DNA of 64,000 bases, from NCBI GenBank assembly GCA_946902875.1, contig OX336342.1, forward strand, positions 13,571,523 through 13,635,522, read 5' to 3'. Position numbers and translations under genes: made by a program. The notes under the pieces were generated by a model, which was not told where the DNA came from, ran no database searches, and saw nothing but the letters and a program-made list of their open reading frames with translations. Origin of the DNA: Nematopogon swammerdamellus (taxonomy: Eukaryota; Arthropoda; Insecta; Lepidoptera; Adelidae). The first letter of the stretch is position 1, and each line of letters opens with the position of its first letter. Shown here in pieces: positions 46,901 through 56,519 of the stretch.

Positions 46901-49900
46901 TAAAAATACAAAATAAAACAGCAAGGAAGGGTAGATTATTGCAGTATAGAGGAGAGGATATAATATAAAATCAAAACCGGCCAAGTGCGAGTCGGACTCG
47001 CGCACTGAGGTTTCCGCACCACAAAAAAAAACATTGAAAAAAAAACCACTTTTCTTGTATGGGAACCTCCCTTAAGTAGGCTTCCGTACGGGATACGGAA
47101 ACCTAAAAACAAACTCTGAAACCAGAACTCCCAACTTGTTCCTTTGCACCAGTCATCCTTTTGAATGAATGTTGTATAATAATGTTACATAAATTCCATA
47201 CGAAGATAACATTTTGATTACATAAATTACAATAGGTAGAAATGTAATATTGATGTTTTATGATGATCTGCATAACTCAATCAGCCACAGCACAGTCTAT
47301 ACAATACAATACAATAGTGTCTGTCTTGCATCCGGCACTTGCAGTTATTATTATCTAAGCAGGCAGGACCTACCTCTACACTGGCTACAATTATTGCTTA
47401 CGTTTTGCATAAGTTATTATAGGTAATGTTACAGTTAGAAATCTCTTAGAATTGTTCATCATCCAGTATAGCATAATAAAGTAGGTACCATAAAAGTGTT
47501 AACGTCATGCATGACCCATTTTCACAGAAATGGAAAATCTAATTGCATATTTTCCTGTTAACTACGTTTGTGTTTTCCCATCGCTTGCATACATTTATTG
47601 TTTACTTCTGCACAAAGGTGCTCTGACCTTTATGTTTTCAATATTCAGTGCTATCTTGTCTACGCAACTCAGTACAATCATCTTTAAAACTGCAAATTCA
47701 TTCATAGAACCTCGTCACCGTCAGTTAATTGATTTATCCTTTATTTGTATGCGGTTTAGTTGCACTGTCAGCCTCGGTAGCTCAGTGGTACGGTTGCTCG
47801 ACTGTTAAGCATCGCTGAGCGCGGTCAGTACTTGGATGGGTGACCGCTCGACGGTTGGAGGCTGACCGTGGTTCGGATTCCACGTTAAACTGTAGGTCCC
47901 TTCCCTTCTTACCTTACTAGGTGGTAGGGTTTATCCCGGCCGGGTTGGTACCACCACACTGAGCGAAACGTCGGTCGAAACGTCTATGTAAATGTAGCCG
48001 ACATGAAATGAAGGGAAGCACTGACATGGCACCTAGTTCACCCGGTGTTATGGGCTGACATCACGGATGTTGTAGGTGATGTAGGCAACCGTGTCAGTTT
48101 CCATAAAAAAAAAAACTTTAGAGGCAACTGTATGAATACATAGTGATACTACAAATTAATTGAGTTTAAGTTTTGAGAATCAATACCATTATTATAGGTT
48201 CAAATTGGAAACCGTAATTATGAGAAAGACATTTGTCTTGAATTTCACTAGAGCTTTTGGTATCTTTCGCAGCTTATGTCGCCCATGATCACAAAAAAAT
48301 ATGAAATTTTTATTGATGATACAGGGTTTCCTAGGTCAGACCCCCGTGCCCCTGCACCAATGTTGCCCCGGTCTTGTGTAGTAGTATGTGCATTGTGCAT
48401 TCCACTGTCATGAAGTATTACTGAGCTAAATTAGCTGGACTAATTGATACTTGATTTTATTGTTTTTAGCATTTGTTTAATATATATAAATTTTTTTTAG
48501 TTAAATGTTTTGGTGTGTTTCTGGTAGATCTCATTGGATGCTCTGCGCGCTGAGGTGCTGGAGAAAGTGATCAAGGTGGTGATTCCTGAGCAGTACCTCG
48601 ACGACAAGACCGTTATACACATAAACCCTTGCGGGCTCTTCATCATAGGAGGACCACAGGTCGGTTCTCCCTCAAATCCTCAACACTGATCTACATGTTT
48701 ACTGCATCCACTTCGTTAAACTCAACAATAATTATTATGCTCAACAGGTTGTTAGACTCAACAGTTGTTAAACTTATCAGTTGTTAGACTCAACGGTTGT
48801 AGTGTTAGACTAAAACACTTCTACTTAAACTATATTTAGTTTTACATAACCTATCATCAAACTTGATGAATTACTTTAACCTGTTACGTTCCCTGTCATC
48901 CGCGCGGATGACCCTAAACAATACAAAACAATAGATAACTTTATAGTTAGGAAGTTAATTGGTTAAAATTGTTACCTTCTAAATGGTACAGACATTGTGA
49001 AGCTTTATAAAGGAACAGTTTTAGTCCAGCTGTACCTAAGTCTCACATCAACCCACTCCACAAGTCCTGCTTTCAAACACGATACAAAATTACACGTAGT
49101 ACTCGTAGGGCCTCGATTTGTCCGCATGAGGTGAAGATTTTGCTTTCCTCGTAACATGCATATTTTATTTAGTATCTATAATGCAGTCTTAGATTTGTAA
49201 CAATTTCCTATCCTGCCAATAAAAGTTTTTTAAATAAAACACTGAAAAGACACTCTGCCTACAAATGATTTTACAATAAAAATTTCCTTGCAAGATTGTA
49301 ATGTATTTATTTGCATTGGGGATACACCTATTATGCTTATAGTTAGTCAGCCTCGGTAGCTCAGTGGTGCGATCGGTCGACTGTTGTTAAGCACACCTGG
49401 GCGCGGTTAGTACTTGGATGGGTGACCGCTCGACCGTTGGAGGCTGTCCGTGGTTAAGATTCCACGTAAAACTGTAGGTCACTTCCTTTCTTACCATACT
49501 AGATGGTAGGGTTAGTCCCGCCCTAGTTGGTACCACTGCACTGAATAAAACGTCGGTCGAAACGGTTATGTAAATAGTTCGTGTTTTCCATCCAGTTCAG
49601 TGTAGCCGACATGAAATGAAGGGAAGCACTGACATGGCACCTAGTTCACCCGGTGTTATGGGCTGGCATAACGGATGTCAGCCTCGATAGCTCAGTGGTG
49701 CAGACAGTCAACTGTCGCTATTGAATGTTAAGCAACGCTGGGTGCGGTCAGTACTTGGATGGGTGACCGCTGACCGTTGGAGGCTGACCGAGGTTCGGAT
49801 TCCTCGTAAAACTGTAGGTCCCTTCCTTCCTAATCTTACTTGGTGGTAGGGTTTAACCCGCCCGGGTTGGTACCACCGCACTGAATGAAACGTCGGTCTA

Positions 49901-52900
49901 AACGGCTATGTAAATAATTTGTGTTTTCCGACCAGTTCAGTGTAGCCGGCACGATCAAAGGGGGAAGCACTGACATGGCACCTAGTTCACCCGGTGTTAT
50001 GGGCTGACATCACGGACGTTGTAGGTGATGTAGCCAACCGTGTCAGTTTCCATAAAAAAAAAAAAATAATGTAGGTGATGTAGCCAACCGTGTCAGTTTC
50101 CATAAAAAAGGCATATTTATAAAATATATAAAAAAAAAAACAACCTGCCAAGTTCCATGGCCAGAGAAGGTGTTGAACTCAGCTTCAATGGCTTCACCGA
50201 ACATATCCGGGACCATTGGCAGTAGAGGAGGTCAAACGGAATACCAAAGCAAACATTGTGTCAAGCTGTCAAGCTCAAGAGTTGTTTACATATGGATTCT
50301 AAATGAACAATGAACAATTTGCAGTCGGACGCGGGTCTAACGGGTCGCAAAATAATCGTGGACACATACGGAGGGTGGGGCGCACACGGCGGCGGAGCGT
50401 TCTCCGGGAAGGACTTCACCAAGGTGGATCGGTCGGCCGCGTACGCAGCGCGCTGGGTCGCCAAGTCTCTCGTGCGCGCGGGACTCTGCAAGCGCTGCAT
50501 GGTGCAGGTACGATACCCTCCTTCACACGACTCGATGGAACACAACAACAACAAAAAATTGGTTGTCTGTAAAGTCGGTTTACGGACGATAGTTTTATGT
50601 GATGACGTCATGCGCTTTAATATATTATGGTACGAGTAACCTCCTTTTAATTTGTGCTGCCCTGGTACTTTAGAAGTTTCATGAATATTCTAAATTTGAA
50701 ATCTTTTCCGACCGGCCAGATGCGCGTAATATATTATGGTACGAGTAACCTCCTTTTAATTTGTGCTGACCTGGTACTAGCCGACGCTTGGGCCGATTGT
50801 GCCTCTCTATCGCTTGTTACGCGCTCTCCCTTGCACACACAGGCTCAGATGGAACGTGACACTTTTTCGTGTGTGCAGCCGGTGTTCATCAATTTATAAG
50901 ACGTGACTTCATCACGTCAAAAGAATGGCTTTTTCTAGCGGTTATTTGTCGCTGTTTCGGTCCTAACATTAGCCCATCTCTTTTTTATCTCATTCTCTGT
51001 GAACCGTCGCACGTCGGAAGAGTAATCCCAAAGATGGCCCCTACCGTCCTGTCAACGCCACAAATGAATGAATTCATGGAAATAAATGAGAAAACCAAAT
51101 TCACTCCCTTTCTTGGTTTTATTTAAAATTCTTCCGATCTGGGAGAGCAAAAGTAGTTGCAAGATTAGTATAGAAATACACTTTATAATGAACATGTATC
51201 TATTGGTCACAATGAAATACGGATTTTAATTCTAAATTAGATTTTAGGAATGTTACTACATAAAACATGAAATTTTTTTTACCAAATAAAATGCTATGTA
51301 TAGAGTGTTATTTATTAACAAATTAGTATGATGTATGTTTGTGTGTTTGCAGGTGGCATACGCTATCGGGGTGGCGGAGCCTCTCTCCATCACTGTGTTC
51401 GACTACGGCACCTCCAAGAAGACACAGCAGCAGCTCCTCGCTATCATTCGCAAGAACTTCGACCTGCGGCCCGGCAAAATTGTCAAGTGAGTACCTGCTC
51501 CGAAGCTTACGGGAGATTCTTTTCAAGCCATACTTTTTTTTTTAAGGCAACTGACACGGTTGCTACATCACCTACAACATCCGTCATGTCAGCCCATAAC
51601 ACCGGGTGAACTTGGTGCCACGTCAGTGCTTCCCTTCAGTTGTGCCGGTTACACTGAACTGGACGGAAAACACAAAGTATTTACATAGCCGTTTCGACCG
51701 ACCTTTAACCCGGTTTAACTTGCCCGGGTTGGTACCAACGAGTGCGTTGGTACCAACCCGGGCGGGTTAAACCCTACCACCTAGTAATATAAGAAGGGAG
51801 TCATATCCCTTAGTCGCCTTTTACGACATACACGGGGAGAGATGCAGTGGGGCTGTTCTTTTAAAGTACCGGCCCCACAGGGTACAACGTTATGTTATTG
51901 CGAGAGCAAAATCTGCAGTTTCTGATGAAGATAAATATTAAATAGTTCTACATTCATGGGCGGACCCAGGCTACCGATGGTCGGTTTCCAAAGAGAGAAA
52001 CTTCCGGACGATGCGTGCAGTGTCGAGCAGGGCTGCCTTCTGGATCTGACCCTTGACCCAACCACTTAGCGAGAGCTTCTTAAGGTGGTCGTCGAGGCTC
52101 TTCGCTATCAGCCTATGCGCCGAAACGACTATGGGCACAACGATCGTCGAGTCGACGGGCCACATTTTGGTAACCTCGTGCTGCAGATCCAGATATTTTA
52201 CCATCTTCTCTGCTTCCTTACTGACGAGGTTACCATCGTGCGGCACAGCGATATCGACGAGCGTTGTGCGCCTCGCCTCCCGGTCTAATATCACAATATC
52301 AGGTCTATTCGCGAGAATAGTCCTATCTGTAATAATGGACCGGTCCCAGTAGAGTGTGACATGACTGTTCTCGAGAACTGGCGGTGGATTGTACTTATAG
52401 TATGGCACTTCGGTACCCACAAAGTTGAACTATAAAGGTGTGTACAGACATCGCGAGGCATGCGGCGCGAATGGTTCGTCACGCATGCTTCAACCTGAGG
52501 CATGCGCGCAACATTTATGCATAACTACTGAACGGCACATGCTCAAGCTGAGCACGCAAACAACCACGCACGCACATGCTCAAGCTGACGCACTAACATG
52601 CGGTCTCTGTACGCACCTGTGTTGCGCGCGCACACGGAACGCACGGCTCGCACTGAGGCAGCCTCGCAACGAGCGTACGCGGCGAATGCTCACAGTGAGC
52701 ACTCACGTCCACACAGCCCGAGGCGTGCGTGACGAACCATTCGCGCCGCATGCCTCGCGATGTCTGTACGCACCTTAAGGCAAGTTGCTGGTGGATAATC
52801 CTGGCTACTAGGTTGTGTCTATGCAAATACTCGTATTTTTATTATTATTATTACATTGCTGTGCTGAGAGTAGAAGAGTGGAGTGTAACGAGATGTGTGG

Positions 52901-53012
52901 TTACAGGGAGCTGAACCTTCGAGCGCCCATCTACCAGAAGACCAGCACATACGGACACTTCGGACGACCCGGCTTCCCGTGGGAGAACCCCAAGCCGCTG
53001 CTCAACGAATGA
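34828..53012 (+). CDS. Sam-S: S-adenosylmethionine synthetase (methionine adenosyltransferase), whole gene
   Basis: The enzyme makes S-adenosylmethionine from methionine and ATP in the cytosol and supplies methyl groups for methylation and polyamine synthesis. Exons 34828-34942, 35278-35355, 35445-35567, then either 35725-35837 or 37174-37286, then 38827-38970, 42466-42552, 48528-48659, 50325-50507, 51353-51486 and 52907-53012 give 404 residues, close to the usual ~395. All junctions are GT/AG and phases agree. Landmarks are [10 protein letters not shown] (catalytic His, residues ~30-40), QQSPNIA and GVH (active-site loop), [12 protein letters not shown] (family signature 1), IGGPQ, and GGGAFSGKD with [12 protein letters not shown] (signature 2). 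The ATG at 34828 gives the short N-terminal extension usual in animals. The outstanding feature is the pair of alternative fourth exons. Confidence 0.97.
34943..35277 (+). other. Sam-S: Sam-S intron 1
   Basis: 335 bp, GC-rich, with CACGTG at about 35154. Long open frames on both strands here are composition shadows. Confidence 0.8.
35278..35355 (+). CDS. Sam-S: Sam-S exon 2
   Basis: Acceptor atttcag|ATAAG, donor TGCG|gtgagt, phase 1 to 1. It encodes [16 protein letters not shown] and DPDAKVACE, the nucleotide-binding N-terminal helix and strand. Confidence 0.96.
35445..35567 (+). CDS. Sam-S: Sam-S exon 3
   Basis: Acceptor tccgcag|AGACAG, donor AAAG|gtacac, phase 1 to 1. It encodes [18 protein letters not shown] and [16 protein letters not shown]. 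The same donor must choose between exon 4a, 157 bp away, and exon 4b, 1.6 kb away. Confidence 0.96.
35725..35837 (+). CDS. Sam-S: Sam-S alternative exon 4a
   Basis: The exon is 113 bp, phase 1 to 0, acceptor gtaaatag|GGTTCG and donor CAG|gtactg. It encodes [25 protein letters not shown] and MDVGAGDQ, 38 residues covering the active-site gating loop. It is open across its whole length, with conserved QQSP, GVH and GAGDQ, so it is not a pseudo-exon. 23 of 38 residues are identical to exon 4b. It lacks the Cys of the usual DYKTC. Confidence 0.93.
35838..37173 (+). other. Sam-S: Intron between Sam-S exons 4a and 4b
   Basis: 1336 bp, including a full lepidopteran repeat (36236-36650). Two competing stems lie about 110-180 bases before exon 4b: 36993-37010 with 37046-37063, or 37004-37011 with 37027-37034. 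Confidence 0.7.
36236..36650 (+). mobile_element. Lepidopteran gggttccgta repeat, complete copy
   Basis: It matches 11508-11895 block by block: gtctgtccgag, ctgtatctcttgaacca, tatggccgatataacaacaa, acacgccatagatggcgtga and gttcgactcgcacttggccg. Confidence 0.85.
37174..37286 (+). CDS. Sam-S: Sam-S alternative exon 4b
   Basis: The exon is 113 bp, phase 1 to 0, acceptor cggtacag|GGTTCG and donor CAG|gtgagc. It encodes [25 protein letters not shown] and EEVGAGDQ. It has the same length, phase and first six bases as exon 4a. Its DYKTC is the vertebrate-like version. If spliced after 4a, the frame gives a TGA within nine codons. Confidence 0.95.
37900..38273 (-). mobile_element. 5S-headed SINE, full-length
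   Basis: The minus strand starts gttagcctcggtagctcagt, has the 5S-rRNA-like block cagtacttggatgggtgacc, then the shared body and a short A tail. It lies in the Sam-S intron after exon 4b. Confidence 0.85.
38827..38970 (+). CDS. Sam-S: Sam-S exon 5
   Basis: Phase 0 to 0, acceptor atggcag|GGG, donor CAG|gtatta. It encodes [18 protein letters not shown] (completing signature 1), the [14 protein letters not shown] helix and RPDSKTQ. Joined directly to exon 3 it would meet a stop within nine codons. Confidence 0.96.
39330..39556 (-). mobile_element. tRNA-derived SINE lacking its tRNA head
   Basis: Same body as 28488-28886 (tgctccgaccagccaatatc, ccctggattgctggctatac), ending before the tRNA part. 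Sam-S intron 5. Confidence 0.75.
39955..40240. mobile_element. hAT-type MITE with exact 8-bp target duplication
   Basis: It has inverted ends of about 50 bp starting yACAGAGCACGGAATACC. The flanks are gttccgat at 39947-39954 and 40241-40248. The interior is non-coding with a (TG)n stretch at about 40058-40072. Sam-S intron 5. Confidence 0.9.
41539..41591. repeat. Sam-S: Short inverted repeat
   Basis: 22-bp arms (cgatgacagtattgcatttg on the left) with one mismatch and a 9-base loop, in Sam-S intron 5. Confidence 0.8.
42466..42552 (+). CDS. Sam-S: Sam-S exon 6
   Basis: Phase 0 to 0, acceptor gtcgcag|GTGACA, donor AAG|gttatt. It encodes [18 protein letters not shown] and VVSMQHSEK, a central-domain beta segment (RVHTIVIS in relatives). 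Confidence 0.95.
42905..43150 (+). repeat. Dispersed repeat, partner of 5825-6020
   Basis: ccaacatctgccgtctgtgt ... agtcaagaacag ... cagccgagcagtggaatcgg matches 5825-6020. A 28-base block around tatattatcctttttatagc is locally repeated at 43038-43110. Confidence 0.6.
43528..46051. mobile_element. pogo/Tigger-type element carrying a LINE
   Basis: The left end CAGTAAAACCCGCTTAATAC and the right end (complement CAGAACCCGCTTAATACG) are inverted ends of the CAGTNRAACC type typical of pogo/Tigger elements. More ttaatacga motifs occur inside both flanks. The left flank is TA; no clean TA is seen on the right. A 99-codon minus frame at 45961-45662 ([17 protein letters not shown]) may be transposon-derived but is not recognised. 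The LINE occupies about 43711-45690. Confidence 0.7.
43711..45690 (-). mobile_element. LINE (Jockey/CR1-like), reverse transcriptase domain nearly intact
   Basis: The minus strand encodes one long frame with a single in-frame TAG near 45197. An upstream region ([20 protein letters not shown]) is followed by the RT blocks [56 protein letters not shown] and YADDS. Next come [17 protein letters not shown] and [19 protein letters not shown]. No endonuclease is present, so it is 5'-truncated. On the plus strand the 3' end is a T run at 43711-43726. It lies antisense in Sam-S intron 6. Confidence 0.88.
46052..47766. other. Sam-S: Rest of Sam-S intron 6 upstream of the SINE
   Basis: It contains a minus-strand lepidopteran repeat (46972-47107, ccggccaagtgcgagtcgga at its end). 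No exon is seen. Confidence 0.5.
47767..48115 (+). mobile_element. 5S-headed SINE, reference full-length copy
   Basis: 349 bp: cagcctcggtagctcagtgg, gttaagcatcgctgagcgcg and cagtacttggatgggtgacc (5S internal promoter, box A to box C), then a body with taggtggtagggttta and tgacatggcacctagttcac, ending in A11. Confidence 0.9.
48528..48659 (+). CDS. Sam-S: Sam-S exon 7
   Basis: Phase 0 to 0, acceptor ctggtag|ATCTCA, donor CAG|gtcggt. It encodes [27 protein letters not shown] and the catalytic-site strand FIIGGPQ. Confidence 0.96.
49347..50106 (+). mobile_element. 5S-headed SINE interrupted by a second copy
   Basis: The outer copy (from 49347) breaks at about 49677 in cataacggatg. A complete second copy (49677-50066) follows, and then the outer tail resumes as atgtaggtgatgtagccaac to ccataaaaaa. 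Sam-S intron 7. Confidence 0.85.
50325..50507 (+). CDS. Sam-S: Sam-S exon 8
   Basis: Phase 0 to 0, acceptor atttgcag|TCGGAC, donor CAG|gtacga. It encodes [30 protein letters not shown] (signature 2, phosphate binding) and [17 protein letters not shown]. Ser replaces the more usual Gly before DAGLTG. Confidence 0.97.
50617..50780 (+). repeat. Spaced ~55-bp duplication
   Basis: tatattatggtacgagtaac with ctccttttaatttgtgctg occurs at about 50618 and 50728 in Sam-S intron 8. Confidence 0.85.
51353..51486 (+). CDS. Sam-S: Sam-S exon 9
   Basis: Phase 0 to 2, acceptor tttgcag|GTGGCA, donor GTCAA|gtgagt. It encodes [18 protein letters not shown] and [14 protein letters not shown]. Confidence 0.96.
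51532..51895 (-). mobile_element. SINE with non-5S head
   Basis: Same composition as 10763-11093 (gtaaaaggcgactaaggga head). A short internal duplication around ttggtaccaac lies at 51720-51770. Sam-S intron 9. Confidence 0.8.
51957..52838 (-). mobile_element. RLE-type LINE fragment split by a MITE
   Basis: The minus frame 52420-51971 has [18 protein letters not shown] and IAVPHDGNL in one frame, continuous where the 32434 copy is shifted. The sequence resumes at 52776-52838 (aaggcaagttgctg) after the inserted MITE. Confidence 0.85.
52436..52775. mobile_element. Harbinger-type MITE
   Basis: The ends AGGTGYGTACAGACATCGCG continue as inverted repeats of at least 50 bp. They are flanked by TAA at 52433-52435 and 52776-52778. 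A 3-bp TWA duplication is the PIF/Harbinger mark. The empty site is visible in the sister LINE at about 33038. Confidence 0.85.
52907..53012 (+). CDS. Sam-S: Sam-S exon 10 with stop
   Basis: Phase 2, acceptor ggttacag|GGAGCTG. It encodes [26 protein letters not shown] and ends KPLLNE before TGA at 53010-53012. Confidence 0.97.
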
Positions 53013-54165
53013 CTCCAGCTTCCCTCCCAGCTCCTAGTGCCCTTGTACATATTCCAGCTCTCAATGTTTTAACCACTCCTGTGTGTCTTGTGTAGTGAAG
53101 GGCCGCGACGCTTGTTCACTATTCTGTAGGCAGTGATGTCTCTCCCGCTCCTGTCTCGCGCCGCGCAAACAAACGGCACTGGCCCGCACTGTGTCATACG
53201 TGTTTCTTGTTTTATTTTGTGCTGCGGTAATGAAATTTTAGTGTGACTAGATAATTAATTCAATCAATATTACGTTTTATGTAGGTACATTATGCAAAAT
53301 AATTTATCATCAAATTTTATATATTTTGTGATGATAGTTTATTGACTTTTAACAAGAATTGTTTTATTTGCAATTTATTTTATATTTGCAAGTTTGATTG
53401 TGTGGCGTGGCAGGAGAACAGGAGGACATTAGAATAATATAAGTATTCAGTAGATATAAACGTAATGGTGTACCCACGCGGCTCCTACGATTAAGTAATG
53501 AGCTTTAAAAGCATTTTTTAGAGTGATGAATTTTTAGATGGAAGCAATGTTTTTGGTCCACAGCGCAACATTGAGATCAATTTCTCGAATATTGAATCAA
53601 CTTATAGAAAATAATATGAAATAATAATTGGCGGCATCGGCGAGTCAGTGATGAGACGTACGAGAGTGTACGCGACACGGAGCTGCAGCGCGGAACTGTC
53701 ACAGCGGAGTCCGCTCCGCTGCAAATGTATGCGCTGGCGACGACATTCAAACCGACCGCATCACTTCAACGTCTTGAGAAGCGTTGATTGATCAGTTTAG
53801 TGCAAATTATTCTTAAGGATAACGTGAATGTCCTCTCCAGGCGCAATTTGTGTTGTGTTTTCGAAAAAAGAACATTGTGGAAAAGAGCCCTTCGAAAACA
53901 CACCTGATAAGCTCCGCTGCGATGCAGCAACACTGCATTTACTGGTCTCCGTGCGGAGGAGCGGAGACGGGCGCCGCGGGCGTCCCGCAGCCGACCCTGA
54001 CGAACTGGGCGACACCTCCCGCCGCACTCGGTAGTGAGGGAGGCTAGTGATCCCATTGTCATTCTCTTTTGATTGGTTTCTACGTGTAATCAGTTATAAA
54101 ATATGGATTTCGAATTACATTGTCAGATTGTGAAATTTGAATAAAATGAAATTTTCCAGCGCATT
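53013..54165 (+). other. Sam-S: Sam-S 3' untranslated region
   Basis: Runs from the stop to about 20 bases after the polyadenylation signal. A GC-rich segment at 53640-54050 gives spurious open frames on both strands. Confidence 0.6.
54140..54145 (+). terminator. Sam-S: Polyadenylation signal of Sam-S
   Basis: AATAAA in ttgaataaaatg, the first clear hexamer after the stop codon, 1.13 kb downstream. Confidence 0.6.
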
Positions 54166-54469
54166 CTGGATCCAATGCTGTAGTTTTATTAATACTCTAA
54201 CTAATACGTTGATTCTATGATCTACTACCACAACAATAACCATCTTTGGCGGCACTGGTGTCTGTCCAAAACTTCAAAGGAAGATCAGACACAGCCAATA
54301 ACAGCACTCCTCGCGAAACCTTTCATCCTTTTAATCTTTAATGGCTTGGTGCCTTCAAATAATTTATAAGATACCCCTGAAATTAACAGAAGTGATTCAC
54401 GAGTGCAGGCCCTAATAGGTGCAGATAGGATTTAAGTAGTCGCACATACAAGTTATTTTTTTATAGAAC

Positions 54470-54715
54470 CACGACAATCTGACTAACGACGCCCATGGAC
54501 TTTGGGTCGCATGCGGGGGTTGCGAACGCCATGTCGGTCTGACGGGTGCCTATTCACGCCTCTCTCGAAGGACTCGAGACTACTTGGAATGGCGAAGTAT
54601 ATGGGCAGGGAGAACGTTCCAGAGTTTACCATACAGGAGGTTACTGTGTGGAGGAAGTATCTGTTACCAATTGGTATGAATCCGCAGTGCCCGCGGTATG
54701 GTTGTATATTGTTAT
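54470..54715 (-). mobile_element. LINE 3' tail
   Basis: Minus-strand residues FERGVNRHPSDRHGVRNP, RMRPKVHGRR and the gactaacgacgcccatggac tail; same family as 60085-60535. Confidence 0.75.
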
Positions 54716-55140
54716 AGAATAATTCTAGCATAAACTTTATATTGTTGCCGCGACCGCGATACGCCAGGTATGATGCCGCGAGGGCCCTGAGGCTGCGTCG
54801 CGACGCACAGGTTGGGAACCCCTACAATTAACTACTAATTATCACAAGATTGAACAGTCAGCTCCACAGAGTACGTATTATATAAGGGGTCGGCTCTAAA
54901 CACTCTGAGAGCTTTGTCACATTAGCTTGGTGTGAATTCCTTCTGGTCCCCCCTCCTCACTGGCCCTCACCCCACTCGACCCTTCTATTCCTCGATCCCT
55001 TGATTCTTCTCTCTCCCCCCCAAAGGCAGCACCGTACAATACCTACATACAAATATTTTTTATGCTGACGATGACACGTCATCGTTTTTATCTATTTTCA
55101 TAACGTAAAAAGTATAACTTAAAAAATATAGTACCTATAA

Positions 55141-55461
55141 ATAATAAATAAATTATTGTTTATTTCACTATCAGGAGGCAGTGCAGTGATGGTTCAGCGT
55201 ATAATAACAATTCAATTTGAAAATACATATAAGCATAGTGCCCAGCCCCATGACATGAAAAGGATGTGGCACAGAATGTGAGTCCTTAGAGCTAACGAGC
55301 TACGAAAATAATAAATAAATTATTGTTTATTTCACTATCAGGAGGCAGTGCAGTGATGGTTCAGCGTATAATAACAATTCAATTTGAAAATACATATAAG
55401 CCCCATGACATGAAAAGGATGTGGCACAGAATGTGAGTCCTTAGAGCTAACGAGCTACGAA
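55141..55461 (+). repeat. Tandem duplication of ~160 bp
   Basis: 55141-55307 is repeated at 55308-55461. The copies are nearly identical except that 12 bases (catagtgcccag) are missing from the second. Confidence 0.95.
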
Positions 55462-55635
55462 TAAAGAACTAAATATACACAGTGTTTTAATTAGAGGTGG
55501 CTGTAGTTCTGACAGACCTAGACCTGGTCTGTACCAGAAAGTGGTTGATTCTACGCCTGAAATAATTGAACTGAACAACTTTTCTTCAACGACTTTATTT
55601 TGGGTTTTTTTTTTCACTATCCTCATTCATAGCGT

Positions 55636-56106
55636 TTTAGGGTTCCGTACCTCAAAAGAGAGAAAAAAAAACGGAAATGACCAGGTTTCCGTTCCAGGGT
55701 TCTCGTGTCTGTCTGTCTGTCCGTCTGTCAAAGCGAATTTTCTCCGAATCTACTGGACGCAAAAAGTTGATACTTGTATAGAGCTTGAGATGACCCAATC
55801 ATGGACGCATAACGCAAATGAACGAATAAAATTTTTCGGGAGCAAATTTTATTTATTTTGTATTGAGAGCGCGACTTAGGGCGCCGATCCACCCATAAGG
55901 TGTCTAACGACGCCCATGGACATTCGCCCGTATGCGGGGGTTGCTAATGCCATGCCGGCCTGACAGGTGCCCATTCACGCCCCAATTTGAAAGTATTTTT
56001 TTTTCAAGTGCATCTTTTTTGATGCAGAAAATCAAAAGTTCTCACGGAAAACGAAATGGTATGGAAAACTCTTCACGCGAGTTCCACTCGCACTTGACTG
56101 ATTTTT
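55636..56106 (+). mobile_element. Lepidopteran repeat pieces flanking a LINE tail
   Basis: 55636-55810 is the tagggttccgtacctcaaaa start and 56060-56106 the cacgcgagttccactcgcac end. Between them 55866-55990 is a minus LINE tail (gtctaacgacgcccatggac). Confidence 0.65.
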
Positions 56107-56519
56107 TATTCCATAGGTACAAATCACTGACTAATATAATACTAGCGTAAGGACGACATGCCCATATTATGGACTCAGTAAACGTCCTCACTAAAATCAT
56201 CTAAAATGGTCCACCACTTGGTTGCCACTGTTGCCAGTCAGTCGCTGGCTGTCCCACCCTGTAGTACCACGTAGACACGAAGAGATGGCGCTGTTGTTTA
56301 TCGGCGGCGCCGCCTAAGGCGAAATAAATTGTATGAAAGGCCATATTATTATCCTTACTTTAGCATATCGCTGACTTAGTACCGAAAAAAAAAACCTGAA
56401 ATTTTTACATAAAAAAAAGTGCATGCCAAACATAGTCCTGTTTCACCCATTGATATAAATTAAATAAACTAAAATACCTAAAGAGGTATTGTAATTAGGT
56501 AATTGTTTTATCGTAGGCG

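Noticed and set aside
47767..47890. A 5S rRNA gene
   Set aside because: Only the internal promoter part resembles 5S; the ends do not, and the unit is repeated with a SINE body.
49347..50106. CRISPR-like or satellite array
   Set aside because: The repetition is two nested SINEs, not a spacer array; no CRISPR is expected in an insect nuclear genome.
53766..54062. 98-codon minus-strand frame in the Sam-S 3' UTR
   Set aside because: Arg/Ser-rich composition product of a GC-rich stretch, with no domain and no splice partners.
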